From Amylibacter sp. SFDW26 (GTDB lineage: Bacteria > Pseudomonadota > Alphaproteobacteria > Rhodobacterales > Rhodobacteraceae): a DNA stretch of 64,000 bases. Of the stretch, positions 45,988 through 55,453 are shown piece after piece. Where the stretch lies: contig NZ_WEIC01000002.1 of NCBI RefSeq assembly GCF_009184395.1, positions 248,001 to 312,000 of the forward strand, read 5' to 3'. Every line of letters begins with the position of its first letter. Within the stretch, counting starts at the first letter, position 1. Made by a program: the position numbers and the translations under genes. Under the pieces are notes generated by a model. The model searched no databases. It was not told the origin of the DNA and worked only from the letters and a program-made list of their open reading frames with translations.

Positions 45988-47673
45988 TTAATTTTTTTCC
46001 AGCTTGAATATTGTATTCAGCTTCGTAACAAAATGATCGGTATAGCCAATTTTTCCCAACTCACCGACCAAATCCATATCCCAGTCCTCGTTCCACGCAG
46101 ATTCCATCATTATGTAATCTGGCCAATGAACATCTTTTGCATTTTCAAACATCGGCTTGAAAACTGATGCCTCAAATCCTTCAACATCAATCTTTAACAT
46201 TGAAAGATCATAACCTTTAGGGCTGATCATTTCACTTGGCAGTGTTGATAAAGTAACTTCTATACCCTGCTGAGAATCGCCATCAATCGCAGCTTGGCCT
46301 AAATTCCCACCCTTACCCAATGACAGGTGAACTTTTCCTTTTTCTTCACCTAATGCTTTTGGAACAACCTTGATATTCTTAAACTTGTTTAGGTCAATAT
46401 TACGCTTTAGCCTTTTGATCATCACAGGGTTTGGTTCAAACGAAATGATACGGCTTGTCTTCTTACCTGCCTTGGCAATTTGTAAGGAATATACACCTGC
46501 ATTCGCGCCAATATCGTAAAACAGAACACGCTTTTTAGATGCCAACTTTATCATCTCTTGCATTTCTTGCGCTTCTGCAGGCGCACCAATTGCAATACAA
46601 CGCTCTGTATAATTGTCATGGGGAACCAACCGCATTGTAACGTCACCCCAAGCGCCATCCATTTCAATCGCACCTGTTTCGGAATCATGTCCAAAGTTTT
46701 TCAACACACTGGACTTGCCAAACATATCCTCGCGTTTTTCATCCAACCAGAGGTTTGTTTTGTAGATTGCACCCACACGACGCAACGGTCTTTTGCTTTT
46801 TCCAAACGTACACACCGTTTGATGAAACTCTTTCAAACCTTCATCGCCCCTGTCATCGTATAAGCCCTGCAACACACCGCCCAAGGTATTTTCAATACCT
46901 TGGTGACGCATAATCCGTTTTTGGTTCACTGGTCTATAGGACCCTTTTTCAAGACGGTATTTTACGTGATCCATCCATTCATCAAAGTCACCACCATGCA
47001 AATGCAATAATTTCATATTCACTGCTGTTTCACCGCGATTACGCACGCCTTCCATGTATGGCCCATGAATACTCATAATTAAATCAGGTACACCTGTTTT
47101 AACAAAGAACTTGCCTTCTACATGGCTCAAAAAGCCCAACGATAAACATTCATGAAACGGTGTATAAACTTTTTCGGCAATACGTCGGCCCTGACGCGTT
47201 TGTGGAATAGCGCCTTTGAAAACATATCTAAAGTTGTTGTTTGCGCGCCCACCAGGTTGGTACATCAATTCATACGGTTGCAAGCGAACCACAGGATCAG
47301 AAACAGTGCTGAGCTCTTTGGAGACAACAACACCATCAGCATCAACCATTTCATCAGCATCTAGATGAATCAGCCAATCAGTTTCAGCAAAACCATAACA
47401 GTTTCGAACATTCGCTTTTTGACGCGCTTGGTGCGCATCTGGGCGTGGCACCTCTAAGGACGCCCAATATTTTTCATCACATTTTACAACATGAACCTTT
47501 GGATTCTTAGAAACAATATCAATGGCTGCATCATTAGGATCATCAAAGAACAAATATATTTTATCTGCTCCCATCACCAAATGGTGTGCAACAAAATTAA
47601 GCGTTGTATTGACCGTCTCTTTCAGAGTGGTGACCGTTGCCCATGTTGTTGATGGTTTTTTTGAAGTAGCCAT
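45988..47673 (-). CDS. Glycosyltransferase fused to FkbM methyltransferase
   Basis: A 561-residue fusion. N-terminal part (about 1-300): GT-A-type glycosyltransferase of the Glyco_tranf_2_4 kind, with NFVAHHLVMGADKIYLFFDD and the metal-binding HLDADEM (about 110-116). C-terminal part (about 380-560): FkbM methyltransferase with motif I VLFYDIGANAGVYSLQIA and LKIDVEGFEASVF. It could add and methylate a sugar on a surface polysaccharide or glycoprotein. No secretion signal; no polysaccharide genes are nearby. It lies 14 bases after leuC and 33 bases before leuD, so it is co-transcribed with leucine genes. Confidence 0.8.
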   Translation of the reverse strand: MATSKKPSTTWATVTTLKETVNTTLNFVAHHLVMGADKIYLFFDDPNDAAIDIVSKNPKVHVVKCDEKYWASLEVPRPDAHQARQKANVRNCYGFAETDWLIHLDADEMVDADGVVVSKELSTVSDPVVRLQPYELMYQPGGRANNNFRYVFKGAIPQTRQGRRIAEKVYTPFHECLSLGFLSHVEGKFFVKTGVPDLIMSIHGPYMEGVRNRGETAVNMKLLHLHGGDFDEWMDHVKYRLEKGSYRPVNQKRIMRHQGIENTLGGVLQGLYDDRGDEGLKEFHQTVCTFGKSKRPLRRVGAIYKTNLWLDEKREDMFGKSSVLKNFGHDSETGAIEMDGAWGDVTMRLVPHDNYTERCIAIGAPAEAQEMQEMIKLASKKRVLFYDIGANAGVYSLQIAKAGKKTSRIISFEPNPVMIKRLKRNIDLNKFKNIKVVPKALGEEKGKVHLSLGKGGNLGQAAIDGDSQQGIEVTLSTLPSEMISPKGYDLSMLKIDVEGFEASVFKPMFENAKDVHWPDYIMMESAWNEDWDMDLVGELGKIGYTDHFVTKLNTIFKLEKN

Positions 47674-47686
47674 TGAATGATCCGCC

Positions 47687-49093
47687 TTAACTAAAGCTTC
47701 TGATATCCGTCAATTTACCAGTCACAGCCGCTGCTGCTGCCATTGCTGGGCTTAGCAAGTGTGTGCGTCCGCCACGGCCCTGACGACCTTCAAAATTACG
47801 GTTGGACGTTGCTGCACAACGCTCACCTGGCGCCAATTGATCTGGATTCATCGCAAGACACATTGAACACCCTGCCATGCGCCATTCAAAGCCAGCGTCT
47901 TTGAATATCTCAGCCAAGCCCTCTTCTTCGGCCTGTGCACGCACAAGACCCGAACCAGGCACAACCATCGCACGCATACCGTCTTTGATCTTTTTACCTT
48001 TCAACACAGCTGCTGCTGCGCGCAGGTCTTCGATACGGCCGTTTGTACAAGATCCGATAAACACTGTGTCGATTTCAACGTCAGTTAATTTCTGACCCGC
48101 TTCTAAACCCATGTATTCCAAGGAACGCGTAACCGCATCAACCTTACCGCCTTCAAAGTCAGTAGGATTTGGTACAACCGCGTCAATCGGCAATACGTCT
48201 TCTGGTGAGGTGCCCCAAGTCACGCTTGGCGCAATGTCTTCGCCCTTTAGCGTCACAACCAGATCAAAATGTGCATCTTCATCAGTGAACAATGTTTTCC
48301 AATATGCCAATGCCGCATCCCAATCAGCGCCTTTTGGTGCATGTGGGCGACCCTTAACGTAGTCGAATGTTTTCTGATCAGGTGCGATTAAACCCGCACG
48401 CGCGCCGCCTTCGATCGCCATGTTACAGACAGTCATGCGACCTTCCATAGACAGCTCTTCGATGGCTTGGCCACAGTATTCAATCACATAGCCCGTACCA
48501 CCAGCAGTCCCTGTGTGACCGATGACTGACATAGTGATGTCTTTCGCTGTCACACCCGGACGCAAAGACCCCGTGATTTCCACTTTCATGTTCTTTGATT
48601 TCTTTTGGATCAACGTTTGCGTTGCCAAAACATGTTCAACTTCTGATGTACCGATACCATGGGCCAACGCACCAAAGGCACCGTGTGTTGCTGTGTGGCT
48701 GTCACCACAAACAACTGTCATACCCGGCAAAGTCCAACCTTGCTCTGGGCCAACGATGTGTACGATACCTTGGCGTACGTCAGACACTGGATAGTAATGA
48801 ACGCCAAACTCTTTTGCGTTCTTATCCAAAGCTTCCACTTGGATGCGGCTTTCTTCGTTATCGATGCCTTTGGCACGGTCCAATGTTGTTGGAACGTTGT
48901 GATCAGGCACAGCAATCGTTTTTTCTGGTGCACGCACTGTGCGACCAGACATACGCAAACCTTCAAAGGCTTGTGGGGATGTCACTTCGTGAACAAGGTG
49001 ACGGTCGATGTATAGCAAACATGTGCCATCATCGGCTTCATGCGCTACGTGAGCGTCCCAGATTTTATCGTATATTGTTTTTGGTGCGGACAT
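47687..49093 (-). CDS. leuC: 3-isopropylmalate dehydratase large subunit
   Basis: Aconitase-family enzyme, 468 residues, that isomerises 2-isopropylmalate to 3-isopropylmalate. The [4Fe-4S] cysteines are at CGDSH-upstream region ([20 protein letters not shown]), [13 protein letters not shown] and [11 protein letters not shown] (positions roughly 130, 350 and 410), all intact. RBS GGAGGAG is seven bases upstream. First gene of the transcript running through the GT-FkbM gene and leuD to the terminator at 45302. Confidence 0.97.
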   Translation of the reverse strand: MSAPKTIYDKIWDAHVAHEADDGTCLLYIDRHLVHEVTSPQAFEGLRMSGRTVRAPEKTIAVPDHNVPTTLDRAKGIDNEESRIQVEALDKNAKEFGVHYYPVSDVRQGIVHIVGPEQGWTLPGMTVVCGDSHTATHGAFGALAHGIGTSEVEHVLATQTLIQKKSKNMKVEITGSLRPGVTAKDITMSVIGHTGTAGGTGYVIEYCGQAIEELSMEGRMTVCNMAIEGGARAGLIAPDQKTFDYVKGRPHAPKGADWDAALAYWKTLFTDEDAHFDLVVTLKGEDIAPSVTWGTSPEDVLPIDAVVPNPTDFEGGKVDAVTRSLEYMGLEAGQKLTDVEIDTVFIGSCTNGRIEDLRAAAAVLKGKKIKDGMRAMVVPGSGLVRAQAEEEGLAEIFKDAGFEWRMAGCSMCLAMNPDQLAPGERCAATSNRNFEGRQGRGGRTHLLSPAMAAAAAVTGKLTDIRSFS

Positions 49094-49283
49094 GATGTCT
49101 CTCCTCCGCTTAGAATTTGGCTTTTAGGGCTAATAGTGAATATGGATTACGCGCGCAGATCGCCAAGCACGGCAAGACGCTCACCGTGGAACCGCCAAGG
49201 TAAGCGTGTTTTATCATCCATATCAAAGATTCTGTTCATATAGGGGCAATACCCCTTTGTGCGTTTAGCTTCAAGGGTCTGCT

Positions 49284-49493
49284 TTAAGCGTCAGGTTCAA
49301 ACTCTAACAAATCTGCTGGTGTGCAATCCAATGCCACACAGATGTTATTGAGCGTTTCAAACCGAACACCGCGCACCTTACCTGATTTCAACAGGCTCAG
49401 ATTCTGTTCCGAAATTCCAATAATCTTTGCCAGCTCTTTGGACTGCATTTTACGTTTCGCAAGCATCACATCCAGACGTACAACAATAGCCAT
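49284..49493 (-). CDS. Cro/CI-type HTH regulator (YozG/YvaO-like)
   Basis: A 69-residue helix-turn-helix protein (LAKRKMQSKELAKIIGISEQ, NLSLLKSGKVRGVRF, NICVALDCTPADLLEFEPD). It resembles the one-domain regulators paired with DUF2975 membrane proteins. Its start overlaps the upstream DUF2975 stop by one base (TAATG), so it is translated together with it. Probably an autoregulator of the operon. Confidence 0.85.
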   Translation of the reverse strand: MAIVVRLDVMLAKRKMQSKELAKIIGISEQNLSLLKSGKVRGVRFETLNNICVALDCTPADLLEFEPDA

Positions 49494-50038
49494 TACACAT
49501 ATTCCTTGTGCTCTTGGTCAATCGTCATCGCTTCGCGCATCATCCAACCGAATGCGAATATGACAGCAGCCAATATAAGGTTCTTTATATCAGTCGGGTC
49601 GTATTGATAGGCCAGCGACCATCCGCCATCTGCGTTTTGTGACGTAATCAAAACTGCTGTAATTGATTCCATGATCGTATCCAAAATGATCACCAAAACG
49701 CTCATTCCACCCAGCATTTGAACAACCCATGCTGTGTGCGTATCAAAGAACAAACCTTTGCGCAGACGGTTTAGTAAATACAGACCAAATAGAATTGAGA
49801 TGATGGATGCAATAATCGTGGGCATCCAGCCAAAGAAATACATCATACGGATGTTCAAACTAAGTTTAATACCCTCATCAATCATCCAATGGTTTTCCCA
49901 AAATTCAGGATGCGTAAAGGATCGCGAAATAAACCGACTAAAGGATTCATAGATATAGTAGATCAGATAGATCGCGGTAGGGGCCATCAATGCCCCAGCG
50001 CCAAACTGTACTTTTTGCTTAAACGATTGAACAGACAT
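49493..50038 (-). CDS. DUF2975 membrane protein (second copy)
   Basis: A 181-residue protein with four predicted transmembrane segments. The DUF2975 form is seen in TAIYLIYYIYESFSRFISRS, NRLRKGLFFDTHTAWVVQML and AVIFAFGWMMREAMTID. It shares the layout and the segments HPEFWENHWM..., YDPTDIKNL with the preceding gene, indicating duplication. Function unknown; the HTH neighbour is typical of the family. Overlaps both neighbours by one base. Confidence 0.82.
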   Translation of the reverse strand: MSVQSFKQKVQFGAGALMAPTAIYLIYYIYESFSRFISRSFTHPEFWENHWMIDEGIKLSLNIRMMYFFGWMPTIIASIISILFGLYLLNRLRKGLFFDTHTAWVVQMLGGMSVLVIILDTIMESITAVLITSQNADGGWSLAYQYDPTDIKNLILAAVIFAFGWMMREAMTIDQEHKEYV

Positions 50039-50571
50039 TACACAAAATCCTTAATCTCTTGGTCTTGCAAAGCCACGACCTTCAACACCCAACCACCAAT
50101 GAACAAGCCAATTCCTGTTAAGATCAGACTGATTTCAGAAGGGTCATATCCAAAGTGAATACCGTGCTTGTCAGCCACATTCATAAATGTAAGCAGCCAA
50201 TTCACCACTGAATATGCAAGGGTGATACCTGCACCAGCAACAACAGCACACAGACCCATCAATTGAACATCACGGACTGTTTTGGGATCAAAATAAACAC
50301 CCTGTCGCAATAGGTGAAAAAAATGCATTGCGATGGCGGTCATAGCCATAGTTGCCAAAACAGGAACCAACCACAAAACCAGATAAGCCAACCGAATACT
50401 CGTTGGGATCATGACCCCTTTTTCAACCATCCAATGCGTTTCCCAAAGCTCTGGGTTTGTTAGTGCAAAGGGGACAATTTCGTTGAATACACGGTATGGA
50501 TAATAGATCAAAAAAATCGCCAGACCGATCATAATAACAGTAGAGACATATTTAACTTTGGCTTTTTGCAT
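50038..50571 (-). CDS. DUF2975 membrane protein (first copy)
   Basis: A 177-residue paralogue of the next gene, with four transmembrane segments (KVKYVSTVIMIGLAIFLIYY first). NPELWETHWMVEKGV, LLRQGVYFDPKTVRDVQLMG and YDPSEISLILTGIG match the second copy region by region. I took the ATG at 50571 with AAGGTT upstream rather than a distal ATG at 50634. It is the first gene of a three-gene DUF2975-DUF2975-HTH operon, divergent from the mscS-like gene. Confidence 0.82.
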   Translation of the reverse strand: MQKAKVKYVSTVIMIGLAIFLIYYPYRVFNEIVPFALTNPELWETHWMVEKGVMIPTSIRLAYLVLWLVPVLATMAMTAIAMHFFHLLRQGVYFDPKTVRDVQLMGLCAVVAGAGITLAYSVVNWLLTFMNVADKHGIHFGYDPSEISLILTGIGLFIGGWVLKVVALQDQEIKDFV

Positions 50572-50714
50572 TTCAGCAACCTTATTAAAAATTAATGTTT
50601 TACGATAATTAATAAATAAAAAACATTGAGTCAATTTCTTTTTCTTCCTGCGGCCCTATACACTGGAAAAACCAAGCCAATCGTCCTATCGTGGCGTTAA
50701 GGGCAAGGAAAACT

Positions 50715-52061
50715 ATGGAAAACAAAGAAGAGGCAGCGGCCGAACCAACAGAAATAATTACAACAGCACAGGACTTCTGGGCTGATATACTGCGCTTTGG
50801 TGATCGTTTGACCCAAACATGGGCCTTGTACCAATTGGTGATCATCTCAGTAACCATTATTTTTTGCGTCCTCTTGGCCCGCGCGCTTTACCCGAAATGC
50901 GAAAAGTGGTTTGAAAACAAAACGGGCATCATCGGGCGCATTAGCCATGTCTTTGTAGACGTACATCGCCGTTTGGCTTTGCTAATCTATGTTCCAATCG
51001 GATATTCTATTGTCACGTTAATGCAAATCTACACATGGCCCAGCCGATCCTTTTTCGTTGATCTGTCTGTAAAGCTTGCTTTCGCATGGTTGATCATTTC
51101 TGTGGTTAGCTCCTTCATCAAAAACAAAGCTCTACGATCATTTATAATGTGGCTTGGATGGATCATTGTCACATTACAAATGACAGGCTTTTTAGAATCA
51201 ACCAAAGCCGTATTGGATAGTGCCGCACTGGAAATAGGCGATACCCGCATATCCTTGTTGATGATTATGATCGCAATCTTCTCTTTGGCAGCTCTGTTTA
51301 TCCTCGCCAGCTTAATCTCAAAAGCAGGCGCAAAGCGCATAGATACGATCGAAGACATGTCGCCGTCGATAAAGGTTCTGTTGGGCAAAACTTTACAAAT
51401 CGCTCTATACACAACTGCCTTTTTGATGGGCCTAAAAGCCGTTGGTTTTGACCTAGGCAGCCTTGCTGTCCTGTCTGGTGCTATTGGTTTAGGTATCGGT
51501 TTTGGTCTACAAAAAATCGTATCCAATTTGATTTCAGGCATTATTATCCTACTGGATAAATCCATCAAGCCAGGGGATGTGATTTCATTAGATGGCACAT
51601 TCGGTTGGATCACCCAACTGGGCGCTCGCTATGCATCGGTTACAACACGTGACGGGCGTGAACATCTGATCCCGAATGAAGATTTCATCACCAACCAAGT
51701 CATCAATTGGTCCCATTCATCCGACTTTGTTCGCTTAGATATCTTTTTTGGCGTCGATTACGACAGCAACCCTCATGAAGTAAAAAAGGTGGCATCCCAA
51801 GCCCCACTGACAGTAGAACGCGTCGTCAACAACCCTGCCCCTGTCTGCCATGTAGTCAACTTTGGCGACAGCTCAATCGATTTTATTCTGCGGTTCTGGA
51901 TTCGCGATCCAAACAAAGGGCTGACGAATATTCGCGGGAATGTTTATCTCGCACTCTGGGATACACTCCAAGAAAACAACATCAACATCCCATTCCCACG
52001 TCGTGAGATTACGATGCTGAACCCGCCACAAGATGACGAAGTGAAAACAACAAAGAAATAA
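50715..52061 (+). CDS. MscS-family mechanosensitive ion channel
   Basis: A 448-residue inner-membrane channel opening under hypo-osmotic shock. Start ATG at 50715 follows AAGGAA at good spacing. N-terminal five or six membrane spans (about 30-215), then the MscS TM3 and beta domain: GLGIGFGLQKIVSNLISGII (about 262-281), LLDKSIKPGDVISLDGTFGW, REHLIPNEDFITNQVINWS (about 322-340). C-terminal alpha/beta domain ends FPRREITML. Length is larger than E. coli MscS, typical of MscK-like shorter forms. Divergent from the DUF2975 operon. Confidence 0.92.
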   Translation: MENKEEAAAEPTEIITTAQDFWADILRFGDRLTQTWALYQLVIISVTIIFCVLLARALYPKCEKWFENKTGIIGRISHVFVDVHRRLALLIYVPIGYSIVTLMQIYTWPSRSFFVDLSVKLAFAWLIISVVSSFIKNKALRSFIMWLGWIIVTLQMTGFLESTKAVLDSAALEIGDTRISLLMIMIAIFSLAALFILASLISKAGAKRIDTIEDMSPSIKVLLGKTLQIALYTTAFLMGLKAVGFDLGSLAVLSGAIGLGIGFGLQKIVSNLISGIIILLDKSIKPGDVISLDGTFGWITQLGARYASVTTRDGREHLIPNEDFITNQVINWSHSSDFVRLDIFFGVDYDSNPHEVKKVASQAPLTVERVVNNPAPVCHVVNFGDSSIDFILRFWIRDPNKGLTNIRGNVYLALWDTLQENNINIPFPRREITMLNPPQDDEVKTTKK

Positions 52062-52095
52062 GGCAGGTTAGCAAAACACCAACCCGCCCCACTGT

Positions 52096-52641
52096 TTAAC
52101 AATTTGCAACCGCGGCAACAGCCGCCAAGGAAATTTCGCGGTCTTGCTTTTGCGTTACACCTGCAGCACCGATACCCCCGATGATTTCATCTCCTTTGAC
52201 CAAAACTTCACCCCCTTCTGCAGCATGAACATGCAAATCAGAAAATCCCAAAATGGCAGAACGTCCGTTCGATAAAGCATCCGAAAACACTTTCGTAGAC
52301 CGTTTTGTCATCACAGCGGATGAGGCTTTGGCCATAGCAAAATCTGGACTGGCGCGGTGTGCATTATCCAAACGTCCCAATGCCATAACCTGCCCTGCAG
52401 TATCAACAACCGCAATAGAAACCGCCCAATTCTTTGATTGTGCATACTCTACTGCCGCTGACAAAGCAGATGCAGCACACGCGTGTGAAATGTTTGTGCC
52501 ATAAGATAATGGAAACGTGTTCGCCACAGGGGCATCAACCGTTTTTGCTGTGGCTTGCAGCGGGGAAACAGCCAAGCCAGAAATAAAAATTAAATTCAAT
52601 AAAGACAGTGTTTTATATGATTTTATACGCTCTGTAATCAT
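52096..52641 (-). CDS. HbpS/GlcG-family protein, secreted
   Basis: A 181-residue protein with a signal peptide (MITERIKSYKTLSLLNLIFISGLAVSP then ATA cleavage). The mature GlcG/HbpS domain shows ALSAAVEYAQSKNWAVSIAV, VDTAGQVMALGRLDNAH, ILGFSDLHVHAAEGGEVLVK and EIIGGIGAAGVT. In HbpS this fold binds heme or cobalamin and responds to oxidative stress; some members bind other ligands. Divergent from a LysR regulator, which may control it. Confidence 0.85.
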   Translation of the reverse strand: MITERIKSYKTLSLLNLIFISGLAVSPLQATAKTVDAPVANTFPLSYGTNISHACAASALSAAVEYAQSKNWAVSIAVVDTAGQVMALGRLDNAHRASPDFAMAKASSAVMTKRSTKVFSDALSNGRSAILGFSDLHVHAAEGGEVLVKGDEIIGGIGAAGVTQKQDREISLAAVAAVANC

Positions 52642-52751
52642 GCTTTTCTAAGCTCCTAACATTATTTTGATATGGCTTAACTCCCATTTTAAATGCACTG
52701 CGTCCAATTCTATGATCTGATCTATTGATAAGATTTTCTAATGGTGGATTT

Positions 52752-53654
52752 ATGAACTTACGGTCATTTGAATGTGTAGTTGCCTTGGCAGAAGAGGCAC
52801 ATTTTGGACAGGCCGCCAATCGGTTAAACATCACACAACCTGCCCTCAGCCAACGCATCGCGACCTTAGAGGATCAAATCGGCTATCCGTTATTCACCCG
52901 CACACGCGGGCCTATTTACCCGACCAAAGCAGGTATTGCCTTCATCCGCCGCGCGCGTATTGCAATTGCGAATGCCAAAGCTGCACAAACAGATGCAAAA
53001 CTCGCAGCCACAGGATTAATCGGTGAATTGAAAATCGGCTTCACGCAAATCGTTCTTTACAGAAGTTTCCCCCAAATATTACGCCAGTTTCACACTGCAT
53101 ATTCTGGCATCACAACCGTGTTGCACGAACAATATTCTTTGACACAAGAACAGGCTTTGTTGGATGGGCGCATTGATGTGGGATTGGTGCATCCACCACT
53201 TACATTTAAAGAGTTGGATTATCACGATATGGATCGTATCCCGCTTGTAATGGTCGTACCAGACAACTGGCCACAAGCTCAGCAAGGCATCATCAAGCTT
53301 TCAGACTGCAAAGATTTGCCCTTTATCCTGCCACCGCGCGAAATTGGACCAGTGTTTTATGATGGCCTGATTGCAGCTTTTACGAATGCAGGGATAAGCC
53401 CAAATATAGTGCAAAAAGCGGCACCTATGTCGATGCTCATCGGCCTTGCATCCGCAGGCATTGGCGCAGGGTTTGTCGCCGAATGTCTGTCTGTCGTGAA
53501 AATGCCAGGGGTAACGTTTTTACCAGTTGAAGATGATTTACCCAAACTACCGATTGCCGTTGCATGGAACAAAGACACTGAAAACCCAGCCATAACGCAT
53601 TTTGTGGAAACCGCATTATCAACAGATTTGCGGCCAATAGGCCTAGAACCTTAG
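52752..53654 (+). CDS. LysR-family transcriptional regulator
   Basis: A 300-residue regulator from the ATG at 52752 (MNLRSFECVVALAEEAHFGQ). N-terminal winged HTH (ANRLNITQPALSQRIATLED, ATLEDQIGYPLFTRTRGPIY), then the substrate-binding domain (GELKIGFTQIVLYRSFPQ, IDVGLVHPPLTFKELDYHDM). Effector unknown. Divergent from the HbpS/GlcG gene, a frequent regulator-target layout. Its stop overlaps that of the convergent asparaginase gene. Confidence 0.92.
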   Translation: MNLRSFECVVALAEEAHFGQAANRLNITQPALSQRIATLEDQIGYPLFTRTRGPIYPTKAGIAFIRRARIAIANAKAAQTDAKLAATGLIGELKIGFTQIVLYRSFPQILRQFHTAYSGITTVLHEQYSLTQEQALLDGRIDVGLVHPPLTFKELDYHDMDRIPLVMVVPDNWPQAQQGIIKLSDCKDLPFILPPREIGPVFYDGLIAAFTNAGISPNIVQKAAPMSMLIGLASAGIGAGFVAECLSVVKMPGVTFLPVEDDLPKLPIAVAWNKDTENPAITHFVETALSTDLRPIGLEP

Positions 53655-54667
53655 GAAAGTGCGACGCCACCTTTATAAATCGCATCACTTGGACGAATAG
53701 AGCCAACCAAGAAGTCGTTGCAATTGCGCTGCTCTGCAAACAGGCGGTTTTTCACCAGTGGGTTGTTCGCATCTGCAACACCCAAACGCACCAACAGCGC
53801 TGCAATGGCCGCTTCTGATGCGCGTGTTGCACCGTCTTCGATTTTCAGCGCAACACCCAAACCTTGTTCTGGAAGGATTGCGATAAACACACCTTCGGCG
53901 CCTGTTTTAACAGCAACCTTGCCATCCATCGCGCGCATCAAATCGGTGCATGCTCGTGTTTCACCCGCAACCAATTCGGGATGCTTGCCCATTGCTTCCA
54001 CCAAAGAACGTGCAGCGGTTTCGCGTGTATCACCCAACCCACGCGGATCAGCCATGCGCGCCATTGAATGTGCCAGGCCTTTCAATGACACGGCAAAGTT
54101 TGGGGCAGAGCAACCGTCAATCACATGACCTTGGGTGTCTTCGCTGGCCATTTCTTCAATGGCTGTTTTGATCGCTTTTTGAACAGGGTGATCCACCTCA
54201 TTATATTCCGATCCACCGTCCAGATGTTTGTTCAACGTCAAAAATCCAGCATGTTTGCCAGAACAATTGTTGTGGGTCTGATCAATGCAATGATCACCAC
54301 AATAAATCCCTTTGCGTGCATCTTCATCATGCGGTTGATGGCCGCCACAGCGCAAATCGCTTTCGGACAGCCCAATGTGATCCAACCATTTGGTCACACG
54401 ATCCGTATGAATGGCAGCACCTTGGTGTGATGCACAGGCCAATGCCAAATGCTTGGCACCCAAGCCAAATTCTTTGGCAGCACCACTTTCGATCAAAGGC
54501 AAAGCTTGCAACATTTTGCACGATGAACGCGGCAAAACGGCCTTGCTTGGATCGCCCCAAGCAGCACGAACATTGCCCTGAACATCACAAATCACGGCAT
54601 GGCCACGATGAACACACTCTAAAAAGTCGCCACGCCACACTTCTGCCACAATTTCTGAGCCTGTCAT
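53651..54667 (-). CDS. L-asparaginase, class 3 (Rhizobium etli AnsA-type)
   Basis: L-asparaginase of 338 residues in the rhizobial-type II family, converting asparagine to aspartate. Signature residues: RSSCKMLQALPL (Ser-Lys tandem near 48-59), zinc-site Cys and Lys in NNCSGKHAGFL, and Cys in IDGCSAPNFAVS. A C-terminal region with GVFIAILPEQGLGVALKIED. Family members are Zn-containing beta-lactamase-like Ser hydrolases. RBS is not strong. Convergent with the LysR gene; the 169-bp gap to the IalB gene is AT-rich. Confidence 0.9.
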   Translation of the reverse strand: MTGSEIVAEVWRGDFLECVHRGHAVICDVQGNVRAAWGDPSKAVLPRSSCKMLQALPLIESGAAKEFGLGAKHLALACASHQGAAIHTDRVTKWLDHIGLSESDLRCGGHQPHDEDARKGIYCGDHCIDQTHNNCSGKHAGFLTLNKHLDGGSEYNEVDHPVQKAIKTAIEEMASEDTQGHVIDGCSAPNFAVSLKGLAHSMARMADPRGLGDTRETAARSLVEAMGKHPELVAGETRACTDLMRAMDGKVAVKTGAEGVFIAILPEQGLGVALKIEDGATRASEAAIAALLVRLGVADANNPLVKNRLFAEQRNCNDFLVGSIRPSDAIYKGGVALS

Positions 54668-54836
54668 TTGCCAATCCCTTATTTCGGTCGGAAATCCGCC
54701 GATTCCCTACATTTTGTATCTACGTGGTGGTAATAATTATCCAAGTTCTCTAATTATTTTGCCATAACATCAACACATTTCCGTCCTATTTTGTGCGGAA
54801 CAATAATAAAAAACAGCTTGGAGGCTGTAAGGCAGT

Positions 54837-55364
54837 ATGATTAGACCCGTTGCATTGGTATGTAGCATCACAGCAGCTATGTCATTTTATTCAAACACAG
54901 CATCAGCACAGGATTCAACAAATGTTGTCGATTCCAAATCAGACTGGTCCGTGTTTGTGGAAAACAATCCGAAACGTTGTTGGATCGTTTCGAAACCTAC
55001 AAAAACAGTAAACGTAAAAGGCGGAAAACCTGTTGTCGTGAACCGTGGCGATATTCGCTTTTTCGTAACCTACTTGCCCTCAAACGGCATCAGCGGCGAA
55101 GTATCATTTACGGGCGGTTACCCATTCGCGCCGGACAGCACGGTTGGTCTGACAGTCGGTTCATCCGAATATAAATTATACGTAGACGGCGAATATGCAT
55201 GGCCTGAATCAGGTGCCGTAGACAACCAAATCCGTTCATCCATGAAGCGCGGTGCAAATGCTGTTGTACGCGCACAATCCGCACGCGGAACACAAACAAC
55301 AGACACGTTTTCACTGGTTGGCTTCACAGCAGCCCTAGCTGAAGCTGAAAAGCGCTGTAAGTAA
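54837..55364 (+). CDS. IalB-family (invasion-associated locus B) periplasmic protein
   Basis: A 175-residue exported protein with signal peptide (MIRPVALVCSITAAMSFYSN then TASA cleavage). The IalB domain shows WSVFVENNPKRCWIVSKP with the conserved Trp-Ser-Val-x-Cys, and a C-terminal FSLVGFTAALAEAEKRC. Two Cys can form a disulfide. Role in free-living marine species is unclear; the name derives from Bartonella invasion genes. GGAGG at a fitting distance precedes the ATG. Followed by a hairpin terminator. Confidence 0.9.
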   Translation: MIRPVALVCSITAAMSFYSNTASAQDSTNVVDSKSDWSVFVENNPKRCWIVSKPTKTVNVKGGKPVVVNRGDIRFFVTYLPSNGISGEVSFTGGYPFAPDSTVGLTVGSSEYKLYVDGEYAWPESGAVDNQIRSSMKRGANAVVRAQSARGTQTTDTFSLVGFTAALAEAEKRCK

Positions 55365-55406
55365 GAATACATTATACGCTTCTAATGCGTGAAATTGTGG
55401 TATATT

Positions 55407-55440
55407 AGCCCCCAGACCCAGTTTTGGGGGCTTATTTTAT
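55407..55440 (+). terminator. Hairpin between ialB-like gene and rlmN
   Basis: AGCCCCCA (55407-55414) / TGGGGGCT (55425-55432) stem and a 10-base loop, followed by TATTTTATG. It ends the ialB transcript, and lies only 22 bases before the rlmN start, so the rlmN 5' leader must begin within or after it, or the RNA carries the hairpin. Confidence 0.75.
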
Positions 55441-55453
55441 GGAAAGCAGTCCA

